34,190 nucleotides of DNA, from contig JAJYPN010000032.1 of NCBI GenBank assembly GCA_021795395.1, forward strand, positions 1 through 34,190, given 5' to 3'. The notes beneath the pieces were generated by a model that did no database searches, was not told where the DNA came from, and worked only from the letters and a program-made list of their open reading frames with translations. A program made the position numbers and the translations under genes. This document shows positions 17,362 through 26,438 of the stretch, piece after piece (within the stretch, counting starts at the first letter, position 1; each line of letters starts with the position of its first letter). The DNA is from Pseudomonadota bacterium (lineage in GTDB: Bacteria > Pseudomonadota > Gammaproteobacteria > Burkholderiales > Sulfuriferulaceae).

Positions 17362-18252
17362 ATGCAGGATCAATTCAAACAGGATAGTGTCACGGGCAGC
17401 CGCGGCATCGAACGCCTGGTGAGCGGAATTGCGACCAGTGATGGTGCCGGAGTAAAGCTGACGCGGATCATTGCGCAGCCCTTGCAAAAACGACTGGATC
17501 CGTTTTTGATGCTCGATGCATTTCGCAGCGATAATGCCGACGATTATCTGGCCGGATTTCCCGATCACCCCCATCGCGGTTTTGAAACTGTCACGTATAT
17601 GCTGGCGGGATGGATGCGGCACCGCGATAATGCAGGTAACGAAGGTCTGTTGCAAAATGGCGGCGTGCAGTGGATGACAGCCGGACGCGGCGTTATCCAC
17701 TCGGAAATGCCGGAACAGGAAGACGGCGTAATGGAAGGGTTTCAACTCTGGCTGAATTTGCCGTCACACAGCAAAATGTGTTCACCGTGGTATCGCGACA
17801 TAGCGGCCGCGGATATCCCGGAATATGTTACGGAGCAAGGTGCGACCGTACGCGTCATTGCCGGGATGAGCAACGGCATTGCCGGAGCCATGGCGCGTAA
17901 AGATACCGAACCGCTGTATCTGGATATCGCACTGCCGGCCGGCAGTGTTTTTGCCACGGCCATACCCGCTACGCATAATGCTTTTATCCATGTGTATCGT
18001 GGAACTGTAGACATCGATGGCACCGCTGTCGATGAAAAACGCATGGCGATCCTTACGAACGACCCAACGGCGGAAGGTTTGATATTGACTGCAACTGTGG
18101 CGGCCCGTCTCATACTCGTTGCCGGTAATCCTTTGGGCGAACCTATCGTGCAATATGGTCCATTTGTCATGAATACCCAGGACCAGATCTATCAGGCTAT
18201 CGCCGATTTTCGCGAAGGCCGGTTTGCCGACGGAAAGGATACGGCAAAATGA
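17362..18252 (+). CDS. Pirin family protein
   Basis: This 296-residue bicupin protein carries the pirin metal site: HPHRGFETVTYM supplies two His ligands, and GRGVIHSEMP supplies a third His and the Glu. Some bacterial pirins (YhhW) act as quercetin 2,3-dioxygenases and others as regulators. I chose ATG 17362 because GTGGAGG lies at proper spacing; an in-frame upstream ATG at 17317 has no such site. Its stop overlaps the next gene by the ATGA arrangement. Association with an extradiol dioxygenase suggests a role in aromatic or quinone chemistry, as an inference. Confidence 0.92.
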   Translation: MQDQFKQDSVTGSRGIERLVSGIATSDGAGVKLTRIIAQPLQKRLDPFLMLDAFRSDNADDYLAGFPDHPHRGFETVTYMLAGWMRHRDNAGNEGLLQNGGVQWMTAGRGVIHSEMPEQEDGVMEGFQLWLNLPSHSKMCSPWYRDIAAADIPEYVTEQGATVRVIAGMSNGIAGAMARKDTEPLYLDIALPAGSVFATAIPATHNAFIHVYRGTVDIDGTAVDEKRMAILTNDPTAEGLILTATVAARLILVAGNPLGEPIVQYGPFVMNTQDQIYQAIADFREGRFADGKDTAK

Positions 18253-19088
18253 AACCGCAACCGGCTTTGTTCATTTCACACGGCTCGCCTATGTTGGTGA
18301 TGGAGGACAGTCCGGCGCGACGTTTTCTGACCGACTGGCGTGTGCATCATCAGCCGCCGCAAGCGATACTGGTGGCGTCGGCACATTGGGAATATCGGGG
18401 TGGGCCGGCAGTCGGTACTGCTGCCCGGCCCGGTACCGTACACGATTTCGGAGGCTTCCCGCCGGCCTTGTACGATATCGAATATCCCGCGCCGGGTGCG
18501 CCGGAAATAGCCGAGAAGGCCATCCATCTATTGCGCGAAGCGGGGTATCGGGTGGAACGGGCGGAAAGCCGCGGACTCGATCATGGCGCATGGGCGCCGT
18601 TGATCCTCATGTATCCGCATGCCGAAATACCGGTATTTCAGGTATCATTAATAGCGGGCGCGAGTCCGCGCGAGCATTATCGTTACGGCAGTGCGTTGCA
18701 GACCCTGCGTAAGCAGGGAGTGCTCATCATCGGTTCGGGTTCGCTGACGCATAATCTGTACGAATTCATGGGCCACGCCAGAGAAGACCGAGCGCCGGAC
18801 TGGGTCACGGAATTCGAATTCTGGATAGAGCGAGCACTGTGTGAAGGTCGCCATGAAGAATTGATGAATTATCGGACTTTAGCTCCGTACGCCAGGCGTA
18901 ACCATCCAACCGAGGAACATTTGTCGCCGCTGTTTTTTGCCTTGGGCGCAGCCGGCGTCGAAGCGATAGCGGCAAAGATCCATGGCAGCCATACTTACGG
19001 CGTGCTGTCGATGGATGCCTATCAATTTACCGCAGACATCAATCCGAGCGATGCGTCGGCATATTTGACGGAGAAAACCTATGGCTGA
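18249..19088 (+). CDS. DODA/YgiD-type class III extradiol ring-cleavage dioxygenase
   Basis: This 279-residue protein is of the LigB superfamily, close to 4,5-DOPA extradiol dioxygenase (YgiD). The conserved metal or active-site histidines appear in LFISHGSPM, ASAHWE, GSLTHNL and HPTEEHLSPL. Family members open catecholic rings between and beside hydroxyl groups using Fe(II) or Zn(II). The start overlaps the pirin stop by 4 bp and the stop overlaps the esterase start by 8 bp, so all three are tightly coupled. The natural substrate in this organism is not evident. Confidence 0.92.
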   Translation: MKPQPALFISHGSPMLVMEDSPARRFLTDWRVHHQPPQAILVASAHWEYRGGPAVGTAARPGTVHDFGGFPPALYDIEYPAPGAPEIAEKAIHLLREAGYRVERAESRGLDHGAWAPLILMYPHAEIPVFQVSLIAGASPREHYRYGSALQTLRKQGVLIIGSGSLTHNLYEFMGHAREDRAPDWVTEFEFWIERALCEGRHEELMNYRTLAPYARRNHPTEEHLSPLFFALGAAGVEAIAAKIHGSHTYGVLSMDAYQFTADINPSDASAYLTEKTYG

Positions 19089-19758
19089 AACCCCAGTACC
19101 CGGTATCGAGTTGCTGCCGGAGTCGGTAAAACCCCGACAGCTGTTTATCCTGCTGCATGGGTTCGGTACCAATGCAGCGGATATGTTGCCGGTGGCTGAA
19201 CGATTTCGCAAGGATTACCCGGACGCGGCGTTTTTGATTCCGGAAGGGATTTATGCGTTGGGGGTATCAGGCCTGCGCAGGCAATGGTTCGATATCGATG
19301 GAATTTCGGAAGAAACCAGACCCCAGCGCGTCGCCCTAGCGATGCCGGCTTTGATTGCGCTGGTACGGCAAGCGCAGGACAGATTGAAGATATTGTCCTC
19401 GGATACGGCGCTGGTGGGTTTTTCGCAAGGCGGCATCATGGCGCTGGAGTTGAGCGCCAGACATGACGGTATAGCAGGCCGAATATTGGTGTTTTCCGGT
19501 CGTTATGCCGAATTGCCCGAGGTAGCGCCCGAACTCACTACGGTACATTTATTCCATGGCGAACGCGATAGCGTGATTCCGGTCGAACATGCGTACGCGG
19601 CGTACTCAGCGCTTACCGATCTCGAAGGCGATGTCACGCTCGATCTGGCCCCCGACTGCGGTCATGAAATCACCGGTGCGCTAATCGATAAGGCCGTCTA
19701 TCGCCTGCAAACCTGCGTACCGTTGCGCAGCTGGAAACGCGCAATGGACAGCGCATGA
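19081..19758 (+). CDS. YpfH-like carboxylesterase/phospholipase (alpha/beta hydrolase)
   Basis: This 225-residue alpha/beta hydrolase carries the catalytic triad of the carboxylesterase/phospholipase family: Ser in GFSQGG, Asp in HGERDSVIP and His in CGHEI. The oxyanion-hole HGFG is near the start (LLHGFGTNAAD). Members hydrolyse short acyl esters, and YpfH of E. coli is the closest type I can name. It is the last gene of the pirin-dioxygenase-esterase operon. The stop lies 9 bp from the convergent wbpM-type gene, without an obvious terminator between. Confidence 0.88.
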   Translation: MAETPVPGIELLPESVKPRQLFILLHGFGTNAADMLPVAERFRKDYPDAAFLIPEGIYALGVSGLRRQWFDIDGISEETRPQRVALAMPALIALVRQAQDRLKILSSDTALVGFSQGGIMALELSARHDGIAGRILVFSGRYAELPEVAPELTTVHLFHGERDSVIPVEHAYAAYSALTDLEGDVTLDLAPDCGHEITGALIDKAVYRLQTCVPLRSWKRAMDSA

Positions 19759-19767
19759 CCGACGTAA

Positions 19768-21612
19768 CTATTTTTGCTGCGATTGCCCGGGAAAATATTC
19801 CGTCACCCAGGATTGAAGTTTCAGCTTGACTTCCTTTTCACTCACGATCGTTTCCTGAGTCAGCCAGTCCAAGGCGAGTTTCAGCCATGTTTCGTCGACG
19901 GCACGCGCTTTGGCGATACGCAGTTTAGGATGCGGAGTCGGCAGCGTATGCTCGTCGTCGGCGAGCAGTTCTTCGTAGAGCTTTTCACCCGGTCGTAAGC
20001 CCGAATACACGATCTTGATTTCATTTTCCGTATAGCCGGAAAGCCGTATCATGTCGCGTGCCAGATCGGCGATTTTAACCGGCTCGCCCATGTCGAGGAC
20101 GAAAATTTCTCCGCCCAGCCCCATCAGCCCGGCCTGTAACACCAATTGACATGCTTCGGGGATGGACATGAAGTAGCGGGTGATGTCGGGATGAGTGACG
20201 GTAACGGGGCCGCCGGCGGCGATCTGTTCCTGAAATTTCGGGATGACGCTGCCGGAACTGCCCAGCACATTGCCAAAACGCACGGCGATGTAACGCGTGC
20301 CGCTCTGCGTTTCGTTTTGCAGGCTTTGACATACCATTTCGGCGAGCCGCTTCGACGCGCCCATTACATTAGTGGGATTGACCGCCTTGTCGGTCGATAT
20401 GAGGACGAATTTCGCCACCCCGTGCCGCTGCGCGGCATCAGCCAGCGTATGCGTGCCGAGCACATTGTTACGCAACGCTTGCCAGGCATTCCCCTGTTCC
20501 ATCAGCGGTACGTGTTTATACGCTGCCGCATGAAACAGGATGGAAGGTCGATGGCGTGCCAGCAGATCGTCTATCAGAGCACGATGCTTGACGTCGCCGA
20601 TGGCGCAAAGTATCGGTATATGCGGATAATGCGAGGACAGTTCCTGCTCGATCCGGTACAGTGCAAGCTCGCTCAATTCCAGAAATATCAACAGCTTAGG
20701 CTGATAATGGGCGATCTGCCGCACCAGTTCGGAACCGATAGAGCCGCCTGCACCGGTAACCATGACTACGTGGCCGGTGAGCAAGCCATGTAACCCGGCA
20801 TCGTCGAGCTGCACCGGATCCCGGCCCAGCAGATCGTCCAGTTCGATTTTGCGTAGCGCGGAGACGGTGATCTTGCCGCTGGCCAAATCTTCGAAAGCCG
20901 GGACGATCAAGGCCGAAACGTGCGCATTGCTACAGATTTCAGCCGCATGACGGCGAACGAGATGAGAGGCGGAAGGCATGGCGATGACGGCGTGTTTTAC
21001 TCCCAGCCGGCCTGCAAATCGCGGCAGTTCTTCCAGCTTGCCCAATACGGTTATGCCATAAACATCGCGCCCCTGCCTGGTATGTTTATCGTCGAGCAAA
21101 CCGACCACGCGCCATTCGCTGCTGTGAGCGAGTTCGCGTACCAGCGACGCGGCGGCGGTACCTGCGCCAAGTATGATCAGTGGTTGCCGCTCATGCGCAA
21201 GCACGCCGAACTTGTGTTCTTTCCATCCCCGATATACGAGCCGGCTGCCGCCCATGACCAGCAATAATACTACTGGATCAAGTATCAATACCGAACGCGG
21301 CACTACGGCATGGATGCGAAACATGAATAATATCAGCGGAATAAGCAACGCCGAAAGCCCCACTGCCGTCAGGATGCGGCGCAGGTCGGGCAGGCTGGCG
21401 AAGCGCCAGATGCCGCGATACAAGCCGAATCGCCAGAATGCCAGACCTTGTACCGGCACTACCCATATCAAGGTGCTCAGTGCGCTGGGCAGATATTCCG
21501 GAGGAATACTTAAATTGAAACGCAGCCAATACGCTAATAACCAGCCGGCAGCTGCCGCGCCGATATCGTGAATGAATGCCAGCGCAGAGCGATAGTTAGG
21601 ACGTACATACAT
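19768..21612 (-). CDS. WbpM/FlaA1/CapD-type membrane nucleoside-diphosphate-sugar dehydratase
   Basis: The first ~140 of the 614 residues hold about four transmembrane helices, beginning AAAAGWLLAYWLRFN. A Rossmann-like segment follows, and then the catalytic extended SDR domain with VVMVTGAGGSIGSELV as the NAD(P) loop. The active-site motif is MxxxK (NVMGASKR) instead of the YxxxK of most SDRs, which is the known hallmark of this UDP-GlcNAc 4,6-dehydratase group. The enzyme starts synthesis of deoxy-amino sugars for O-antigen or capsule. It could serve the polysaccharide exporter genes near 32-33.6 kb, but the distance makes that only a possibility. Confidence 0.92.
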   Translation of the reverse strand: MYVRPNYRSALAFIHDIGAAAAGWLLAYWLRFNLSIPPEYLPSALSTLIWVVPVQGLAFWRFGLYRGIWRFASLPDLRRILTAVGLSALLIPLILFMFRIHAVVPRSVLILDPVVLLLVMGGSRLVYRGWKEHKFGVLAHERQPLIILGAGTAAASLVRELAHSSEWRVVGLLDDKHTRQGRDVYGITVLGKLEELPRFAGRLGVKHAVIAMPSASHLVRRHAAEICSNAHVSALIVPAFEDLASGKITVSALRKIELDDLLGRDPVQLDDAGLHGLLTGHVVMVTGAGGSIGSELVRQIAHYQPKLLIFLELSELALYRIEQELSSHYPHIPILCAIGDVKHRALIDDLLARHRPSILFHAAAYKHVPLMEQGNAWQALRNNVLGTHTLADAAQRHGVAKFVLISTDKAVNPTNVMGASKRLAEMVCQSLQNETQSGTRYIAVRFGNVLGSSGSVIPKFQEQIAAGGPVTVTHPDITRYFMSIPEACQLVLQAGLMGLGGEIFVLDMGEPVKIADLARDMIRLSGYTENEIKIVYSGLRPGEKLYEELLADDEHTLPTPHPKLRIAKARAVDETWLKLALDWLTQETIVSEKEVKLKLQSWVTEYFPGQSQQK

Positions 21613-21661
21613 GCATAAGCTGCCTGTCGTTACACGGGGAAAGAAGCGGTGCTACGTTGCG

Positions 21662-22960
21662 CTAGCGTCCGCGCCCACCGCTGCGATGCGCCGGAGGAAC
21701 GCGCGCATAATCGTGCCCGGCCGGGCGACTATTGGATTTGGCGGCCGGTCTCGGCTGTCTGTTCGGGGTATTGCCGGGCTGGCTGCGTTGCAGAATCGGT
21801 TCCGCTTTGATGCGCGGGTCGACTTCAAAACCCGGCAGGGTTTCCATTGCAATCGGGCTTTTGGTCAGGCGCTCGATCGCGGTCAACAGTTTGAGCTCAT
21901 CCACGCACACCAGCGAAGTTGCTTCACCCTGGCTGCCGGCACGGCCGGTACGTCCGATGCGGTGCACGTAATCTTCGGCCACGTTGGGCAATTCGAAATT
22001 GACGACATGCGGCAATTCGCTGATGTCGATCCCGCGCGCCGCGATGTCGGTGGCGACCAGTACCTGCAAACTGCCGTCCTTGAAAGTGTTTAACGCTCTG
22101 GTACGGGCGGCCTGGCTTTTGTTGCCGTGTATCGCCATGGAAGGAATGCCGTCCTTGACGAGATTTTCCGCCAGACGGTTGGCCGCATGTTTGGTCCGGG
22201 TGAAGACCAATACCTGAAACCAGTTATTTTCCTTGATCAGATGCGTAAGCAGTTCGCGCTTGCGCTCGCGGTCGACAGCATAGGCTTTTTGCGCGATGAG
22301 TTCGTTGGCGGTATTGCGCCGGGCGACTTCGACCGTGACCGGGCTAATGAGCAGACTGTCCGCCAGCGTTTTTATTTCGTTGGAAAAGGTTGCGGAAAAC
22401 AGCAGTGTCTGGCGTTTTTTCGGCAGCAGGGACATGACTTTTTTGATGTCGCGGATAAATCCCATATCGAGCATACGGTCGGCTTCGTCGAGCACCAGGA
22501 TTTCGATTTGCGACAGGTCCACCGTTCTCTGCTGCGCGTGATCGAGCAAGCGGCCTGGCGTCGCCACCAGAATATCGACCTGACCGCGCAGTTTCTGGAT
22601 TTGCGGGTTGATATTGACGCCGCCGTACATCATCATCGACTTGAGCGGCAAATGCTTGCCGTATTCGCGCACGCTGTCTTCGACCTGCGCCGCGAGTTCG
22701 CGCGTCGGCGTCAAGATCAGCGCGCGTATCGGCGAACGGCCCGCAGTCGCATTGGCGGCTGGCCGTTGCGAGAGCAGATGCAGAATGGGCAGCACGAAGC
22801 CGGCGGTTTTGCCGGTTCCCGTTTGGGCGCCCCCAAGCAGGTCCGTGCCGGCTAGAATAACCGGGATCGCTTGCGCCTGAATGGGGGTAGGTTCGGTGTA
22901 ACCGCGTTCGGTAACGGCACGAACGATGGCCGGGGATAAGCCGAGAGTAGCGAAAGACAT
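21662..22960 (-). CDS. rhlE: DEAD-box ATP-dependent RNA helicase RhlE
   Basis: This 432-residue DEAD-box helicase has all motifs: TPIQAQAIP (Q), AQTGTGKT (I), PTRELAAQ (Ia), TPGRLLD (Ib), DEAD (II), SAT (III), [11 protein letters not shown] (V) and HRIGRTGR (VI). The RhlE subgroup is supported by the [13 protein letters not shown] start and the basic, low-complexity Arg/Gln/Pro C-terminal tail. RhlE remodels RNA in ribosome assembly and RNA decay. I chose ATG 22960 since CAGGAAA lies upstream; the frame is open to 23014 but the extension is not family-like. Confidence 0.93.
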   Translation of the reverse strand: MSFATLGLSPAIVRAVTERGYTEPTPIQAQAIPVILAGTDLLGGAQTGTGKTAGFVLPILHLLSQRPAANATAGRSPIRALILTPTRELAAQVEDSVREYGKHLPLKSMMMYGGVNINPQIQKLRGQVDILVATPGRLLDHAQQRTVDLSQIEILVLDEADRMLDMGFIRDIKKVMSLLPKKRQTLLFSATFSNEIKTLADSLLISPVTVEVARRNTANELIAQKAYAVDRERKRELLTHLIKENNWFQVLVFTRTKHAANRLAENLVKDGIPSMAIHGNKSQAARTRALNTFKDGSLQVLVATDIAARGIDISELPHVVNFELPNVAEDYVHRIGRTGRAGSQGEATSLVCVDELKLLTAIERLTKSPIAMETLPGFEVDPRIKAEPILQRSQPGNTPNRQPRPAAKSNSRPAGHDYARVPPAHRSGGRGR

Positions 22961-23145
22961 AAATTTCCTGATAATAGGTCGGCCTGTTGTTACGATCAAG
23001 TAACACCAGTCCATGGCAGGCAGAAGACAAAGAATAAACCGGTCGCGTCCTGCGCGGACTGGAAAAACGCACGACGGAGTGCCACATTATAACAGAACAA
23101 TGCCGATTACCTGATTTCGAATAAATATACGGTGCTCTTTACCGC

Positions 23146-24921
23146 TTATTTGCCGCGCATGAACATCTTATCGAGTTCGGCCATGCTGATCTGAAACCAA
23201 GTCGGACGGCCGTGGTTGCATTGATCCGCGCGTTCGGTATTTTCCATATCGCGCAGCAGCGCGTTCATTTCGGCGACGGTGAGCTGGCGGTTGGCGCGCA
23301 CTGCGCTGTGGCAGGCCAGCGTGCCGAGCAGCGCGTTACGGTATTCGTTCAACGTACGGCTGACGCCGGATCGGCGCAATTCACCTAATAGGTCGCGTGT
23401 GAGCCGGTCGGGGTCTGCATGCTGCAATAGCTGCGGGATCGCGCGTATCGCCAGGCTGGTCGGCGATAGCGCAGTCATGCTAAAACCGAGCTCTTCGAGA
23501 ATGGCGGCGTATTCCGCGGCGGCGGCGACATCGATGGCGTCGGCATCGACTGTGATCGGGATCAGTAAAGGCTGACTGATGATGCGCCGCTGGTCCCAGG
23601 AATTTTTGAATTTTTCGTACATGACGCGCTCGTGTGCCGCGTGCATGTCCACCAGAATCAGACCCGCCGCATTTTGCGCGAGTATATAGACACCGTGAAT
23701 TTGTCCTATCGCGTAACCCAGCGGATGATCGTTTTCGGCAACCGCGCTACCGCCGGCTGTTTTCACGGGCTCAGCCGCCTCGCGGGTTACGATTTCATAA
23801 TAGTTGGCAGGTTGCGCAATACCGTGATTCAGGGTCGCTTGATAAGGCTGACGGTAAGTTTCCGGCAGCTTGACGATAGGCGTCGATAGCTTGGAAGTCT
23901 CCGGCCAGGATGCGTGTACGCCGGGATTTTCGCCGCCGCGGGCGGATAAGGCCTTGTTCACCGCATGGTATAAAAACTGATGCACGGCGCGACCGTCATG
24001 AAAGCGTACTTCGGTTTTCGCCGGATGGACGTTGACATCCACCGCTCCCGGATCCAGCGTAATAAAGAGGCAGTAAGCCGGATGCCGGTCATGATGCAAA
24101 ACGTCGTGGTACGCCTGGCGCAACGCATGGCTCAATAGCTTGTCGCGAACGAAGCGGCCGTTGACGTATATATATTGCGCATCGCGGCCGGCGCGCGAAT
24201 AAGCGGGCAGCGTGCTCAAGCCAGCCACACTCAGCACAGGAGACGATTCGTGAATGTCGACCGCCGCCTGAGCGAATTCTTCGCCCAGCAGCGCGCTGAT
24301 ACGTTCAGCCAGACTATGCGCCGGCAACTGCCGTTGCGCGCGATCGTTATGAAACAGGCTGAAGGCTGCGTCGGGGCGCGCCAGAGCAATACGGCGGAAT
24401 GTTTCGTCGCAGTGGGCGTATTCGGTGGCTGCGGATTTAAGGAACTTGCGCCGCGCCGGGGTGTTGAAATACAGATCGCGGACTTCTATCGCCGTACCGG
24501 TTTGCAAGGTAGCCGGCTGCAATTCTCCGATTTCGGAACCCTCGGCGCGTATTTCGACCGCATGCGCCGCAGCGGCGGTGCGGCTGATCAGCCTGACGCG
24601 CGCTATCGCTGCGATACTTGCCAGCGCTTCGCCGCGAAAGCCCAGGCTGGCGACGCATTCCAGATCTTCCAGGCTGCCGATCTTGCTGGTGGCGTGGCGC
24701 GCAAGTGCGAGCGGCAGCTGGGTTTGCTCTATGCCGATCCCGTTATCGGCGACGCGGATCAATTGCATGCCGCCTTGTTCCAGATGCACGCGGATCTCCG
24801 TTGCGTCCGCGTCCAGGCAGTTTTCCAGCAATTCTTTCAGCGCTGCGGCCGGGCGTTCGACGACTTCGCCTGCGGCAATCTGGCTGATCAGCAGGTCGGG
24901 GAGTAAGCGGATGGGGTGCAT
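23146..24921 (-). CDS. mutL: DNA mismatch repair protein MutL
   Basis: This is a 591-residue MutL. The N-terminal GHKL ATPase has ELLENCLDADA (catalytic Glu33, Asn34, Asp37) and the following GFRGEALASI. The C-terminal domain has DMHAAHERVMYE, matching the D(Q/M)HA-x2-E-x4-E endonuclease motif. It also has ACHSAVRA and CNHGRPTW near the end, the other metal-site elements. This is the nicking type of MutL that works without MutH, unlike the E. coli form. It acts with MutS in strand excision of mismatches. Same strand as rhlE, with 185 bp between. Confidence 0.96.
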   Translation of the reverse strand: MHPIRLLPDLLISQIAAGEVVERPAAALKELLENCLDADATEIRVHLEQGGMQLIRVADNGIGIEQTQLPLALARHATSKIGSLEDLECVASLGFRGEALASIAAIARVRLISRTAAAAHAVEIRAEGSEIGELQPATLQTGTAIEVRDLYFNTPARRKFLKSAATEYAHCDETFRRIALARPDAAFSLFHNDRAQRQLPAHSLAERISALLGEEFAQAAVDIHESSPVLSVAGLSTLPAYSRAGRDAQYIYVNGRFVRDKLLSHALRQAYHDVLHHDRHPAYCLFITLDPGAVDVNVHPAKTEVRFHDGRAVHQFLYHAVNKALSARGGENPGVHASWPETSKLSTPIVKLPETYRQPYQATLNHGIAQPANYYEIVTREAAEPVKTAGGSAVAENDHPLGYAIGQIHGVYILAQNAAGLILVDMHAAHERVMYEKFKNSWDQRRIISQPLLIPITVDADAIDVAAAAEYAAILEELGFSMTALSPTSLAIRAIPQLLQHADPDRLTRDLLGELRRSGVSRTLNEYRNALLGTLACHSAVRANRQLTVAEMNALLRDMENTERADQCNHGRPTWFQISMAELDKMFMRGK

Positions 24922-25148
24922 CGATTCAATGTACGGTTATCAAGTGCATGCCGACATCTCTGGCTGCGTTTTTATTAATAATACGAAGCAGCTCAGTATT
25001 TGGCCATGACACGATGTTAGTGATGGTTCGATTTGATTGTATGATACATGTCATTTCAGATACAAATACGAAGGTAGTACTTTAATGTAAGGATTATGGG
25101 ATAGCAAGGAAGTAATTGTTTAAGAGCAATCAGGTTGATATTTCAAAA

Positions 25149-25163
25149 ATACATTTAATGTAT
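25149..25163. promoter_or_regulatory. Perfect palindrome upstream of the Panacea gene, candidate operator
   Basis: ATACATT-T-AATGTAT is a 7-bp perfect inverted repeat around one central base, about 85-100 bp before the coding start. Toxin-antitoxin operons commonly carry such sites for autorepression. The rest of the AT-rich gap 24922-25248 shows a similar partial word near 25040 but no gene I can support. Confidence 0.35.
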
Positions 25164-25248
25164 GCTAATATTCAACAAGAGGATGTAATACTAAAGGATC
25201 AGACTCGATTTATTGGTATTCTCCAATCTATTCCTTTTTGGACTTTCT

Positions 25249-25848
25249 GTGGATTGTAAACTCGCCCTTCTTTTCAATGAAAAAAAAGCAGCCCAGGTAG
25301 CCGCTTTTTTTCTTTTTAAGGCATCGCAACGCGAGGCAAATATCACCATTTTGAAGCTTATGAAGTTGATGTATCTGGCTGAACGCAGATCGTATCAACA
25401 ATATGGAGAACCTATTATCGGGGATGCGTTGGTGTCTATGCCTAACGGGCCGGTTCTCTCAAATACATTGGATCTGATCAATTTTGGTTCGCAGAACAAT
25501 TTTGATGGAGGATGGGATACGCTCATTGCCGAGCGTAGTGGTCGGGATATGGCACTCAAATCTCCCGACCTTATGTCATCGGAAGAAGATTTAAGGGAAT
25601 TGAGTGAATCTGATGTGGAAATTCTTCAATCCATCTGGTCGGAATTTGGAAATAAGTCCGCACATTGGCTTAGGGAATATACACATCGACATGAAAACTG
25701 TCCTGAATGGGAAGATCCCGATGGTTCCAGTGTCCCTATCAAATTGGAAACGCTCTTCGAAGCGCTCGGTTTTTCAGAAGCAGAAAGAAACGTCCTGCTC
25801 TCTCAGCTTCATCAGCGTGCCTGGGTTGCGTCGACACTAAGTACCTGA
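25249..25848 (+). CDS. Panacea (SocA-like, DUF4065) antitoxin-type protein
   Basis: This Panacea-domain protein of about 199 residues is the family that includes Caulobacter SocA and the PanA antitoxins. The cues are FNEKKAAQVAAFFLFK, then ILKLMKLMYLAERR, VSMPNGPVLSNTLDLIN and CPEWEDPDGSSVPI. Panacea antitoxins neutralise varied toxins encoded next door. The start is uncertain: GTG 25249 places a short lead before the conserved region, while TTG 25213 in the same frame has an AAAGGA 14 nt upstream. I chose 25249 because homology begins soon after. The downstream gene starts 12 bp after the stop and is the probable partner. It has fewer GC-rich codons than the neighbouring mutL, which fits acquisition. 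Confidence 0.8.
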   Translation: MDCKLALLFNEKKAAQVAAFFLFKASQREANITILKLMKLMYLAERRSYQQYGEPIIGDALVSMPNGPVLSNTLDLINFGSQNNFDGGWDTLIAERSGRDMALKSPDLMSSEEDLRELSESDVEILQSIWSEFGNKSAHWLREYTHRHENCPEWEDPDGSSVPIKLETLFEALGFSEAERNVLLSQLHQRAWVASTLST

Positions 25849-25859
25849 CGGATTCAGAC

Positions 25860-26225
25860 ATGGTGGAATGGATGCCCATTGCCGGCGGCACGCTGTTTAT
25901 TGCCAGCGGACCGACTGGCGATCATCTGTTTGTTATTCTTTTTGAACCCCGTAAAATTCCGGGGTATGGTTCAGGCGAACAAATCCTGCTCGTGCCTTTT
26001 TGCAGTATTCAGCCCGGCGACAGGCATGATGCTGCGTGTATTGTGCAAATGGGAGATCATGATTTCATAACACATGAATCTTATTTGGATTATCGCAATT
26101 CCAGAATAGAATCAGTCAGCCATATTCGCTCGCGGATTGCCGAGGGCGTTATTAGAGAACATAAGCCTGTCATGGCATATTTGCTTTGTAAGATTCAACC
26201 TAGAAACGGTAGTTGGACGAGTTGA
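25860..26225 (+). CDS. Putative toxin partner of the Panacea protein, 3' end altered by an insertion
   Basis: This protein of 121 residues starts 12 bp after the Panacea gene. It is rich in beta-strand character (WMPIAGGTLFIASGP, LFVILFEPRK, ILLVPFCSI) followed by a conserved-looking block GDHDFITHESYLDYRNSRIES. That layout resembles the small barrel-like proteins that I recall as common partners of Panacea genes, though I cannot verify this here. The last eight residues (PRNGSWTS) are encoded by a 235-bp inverted-repeat element inserted after codon 113. Removing the element and one target copy gives a 135-residue frame ending at 26507. The toxin role is an inference from operon position. Confidence 0.65.
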   Translation: MVEWMPIAGGTLFIASGPTGDHLFVILFEPRKIPGYGSGEQILLVPFCSIQPGDRHDAACIVQMGDHDFITHESYLDYRNSRIESVSHIRSRIAEGVIREHKPVMAYLLCKIQPRNGSWTS

Positions 26226-26433
26226 AGTGTGCGTTCATCGTGGTGCAGGGCTAGGCGAGACAACCCTGAATGGCCATTCCATTCAGGGGCGGAGCAACAA
26301 CGCCATGACCGCGAGGGACGTACAATTCTACTCGTAGCGTACTCACCCATCAGGTGAATGACGAATAACTATGAAAATAATTAATCATCATGGGCTTAAC
26401 CCGACTGACTAGCGGTCAACTACCGTTTCTAGG
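26199..26433. mobile_element. Miniature inverted-repeat element (MITE-like), possibly IS1380-related
   Basis: The ends 26199-26215 and 26417-26433 are perfect 17-bp inverted repeats reading CCTAGAAACGGTAGTTG inward. They are flanked by an exact 5-bp direct repeat TTCAA (26194-26198 and 26434-26438), as expected for a target-site duplication. The 235-bp body holds no transposase. It contains a 10-bp perfect hairpin (26264-26273 with 26279-26288) and a smaller one near 26343-26357. An end beginning CCTAGA and a 5-bp AT-rich duplication resemble the IS1380 family (for example ISEcp1, CCTAGATTCT). The element is probably non-autonomous, but the family link is by end similarity only. Confidence 0.72.
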
Positions 26434-26438
26434 TTCAA

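Noticed and set aside
22344-23087. A 247-codon frame overlapping rhlE in another frame of the same strand
   Set aside because: The helicase motifs are all in the rhlE frame. The alternative has no family character.
24175-24906. A 243-codon frame antisense to mutL
   Set aside because: It is a shadow of the mutL coding sequence, with the composition of a reverse frame.
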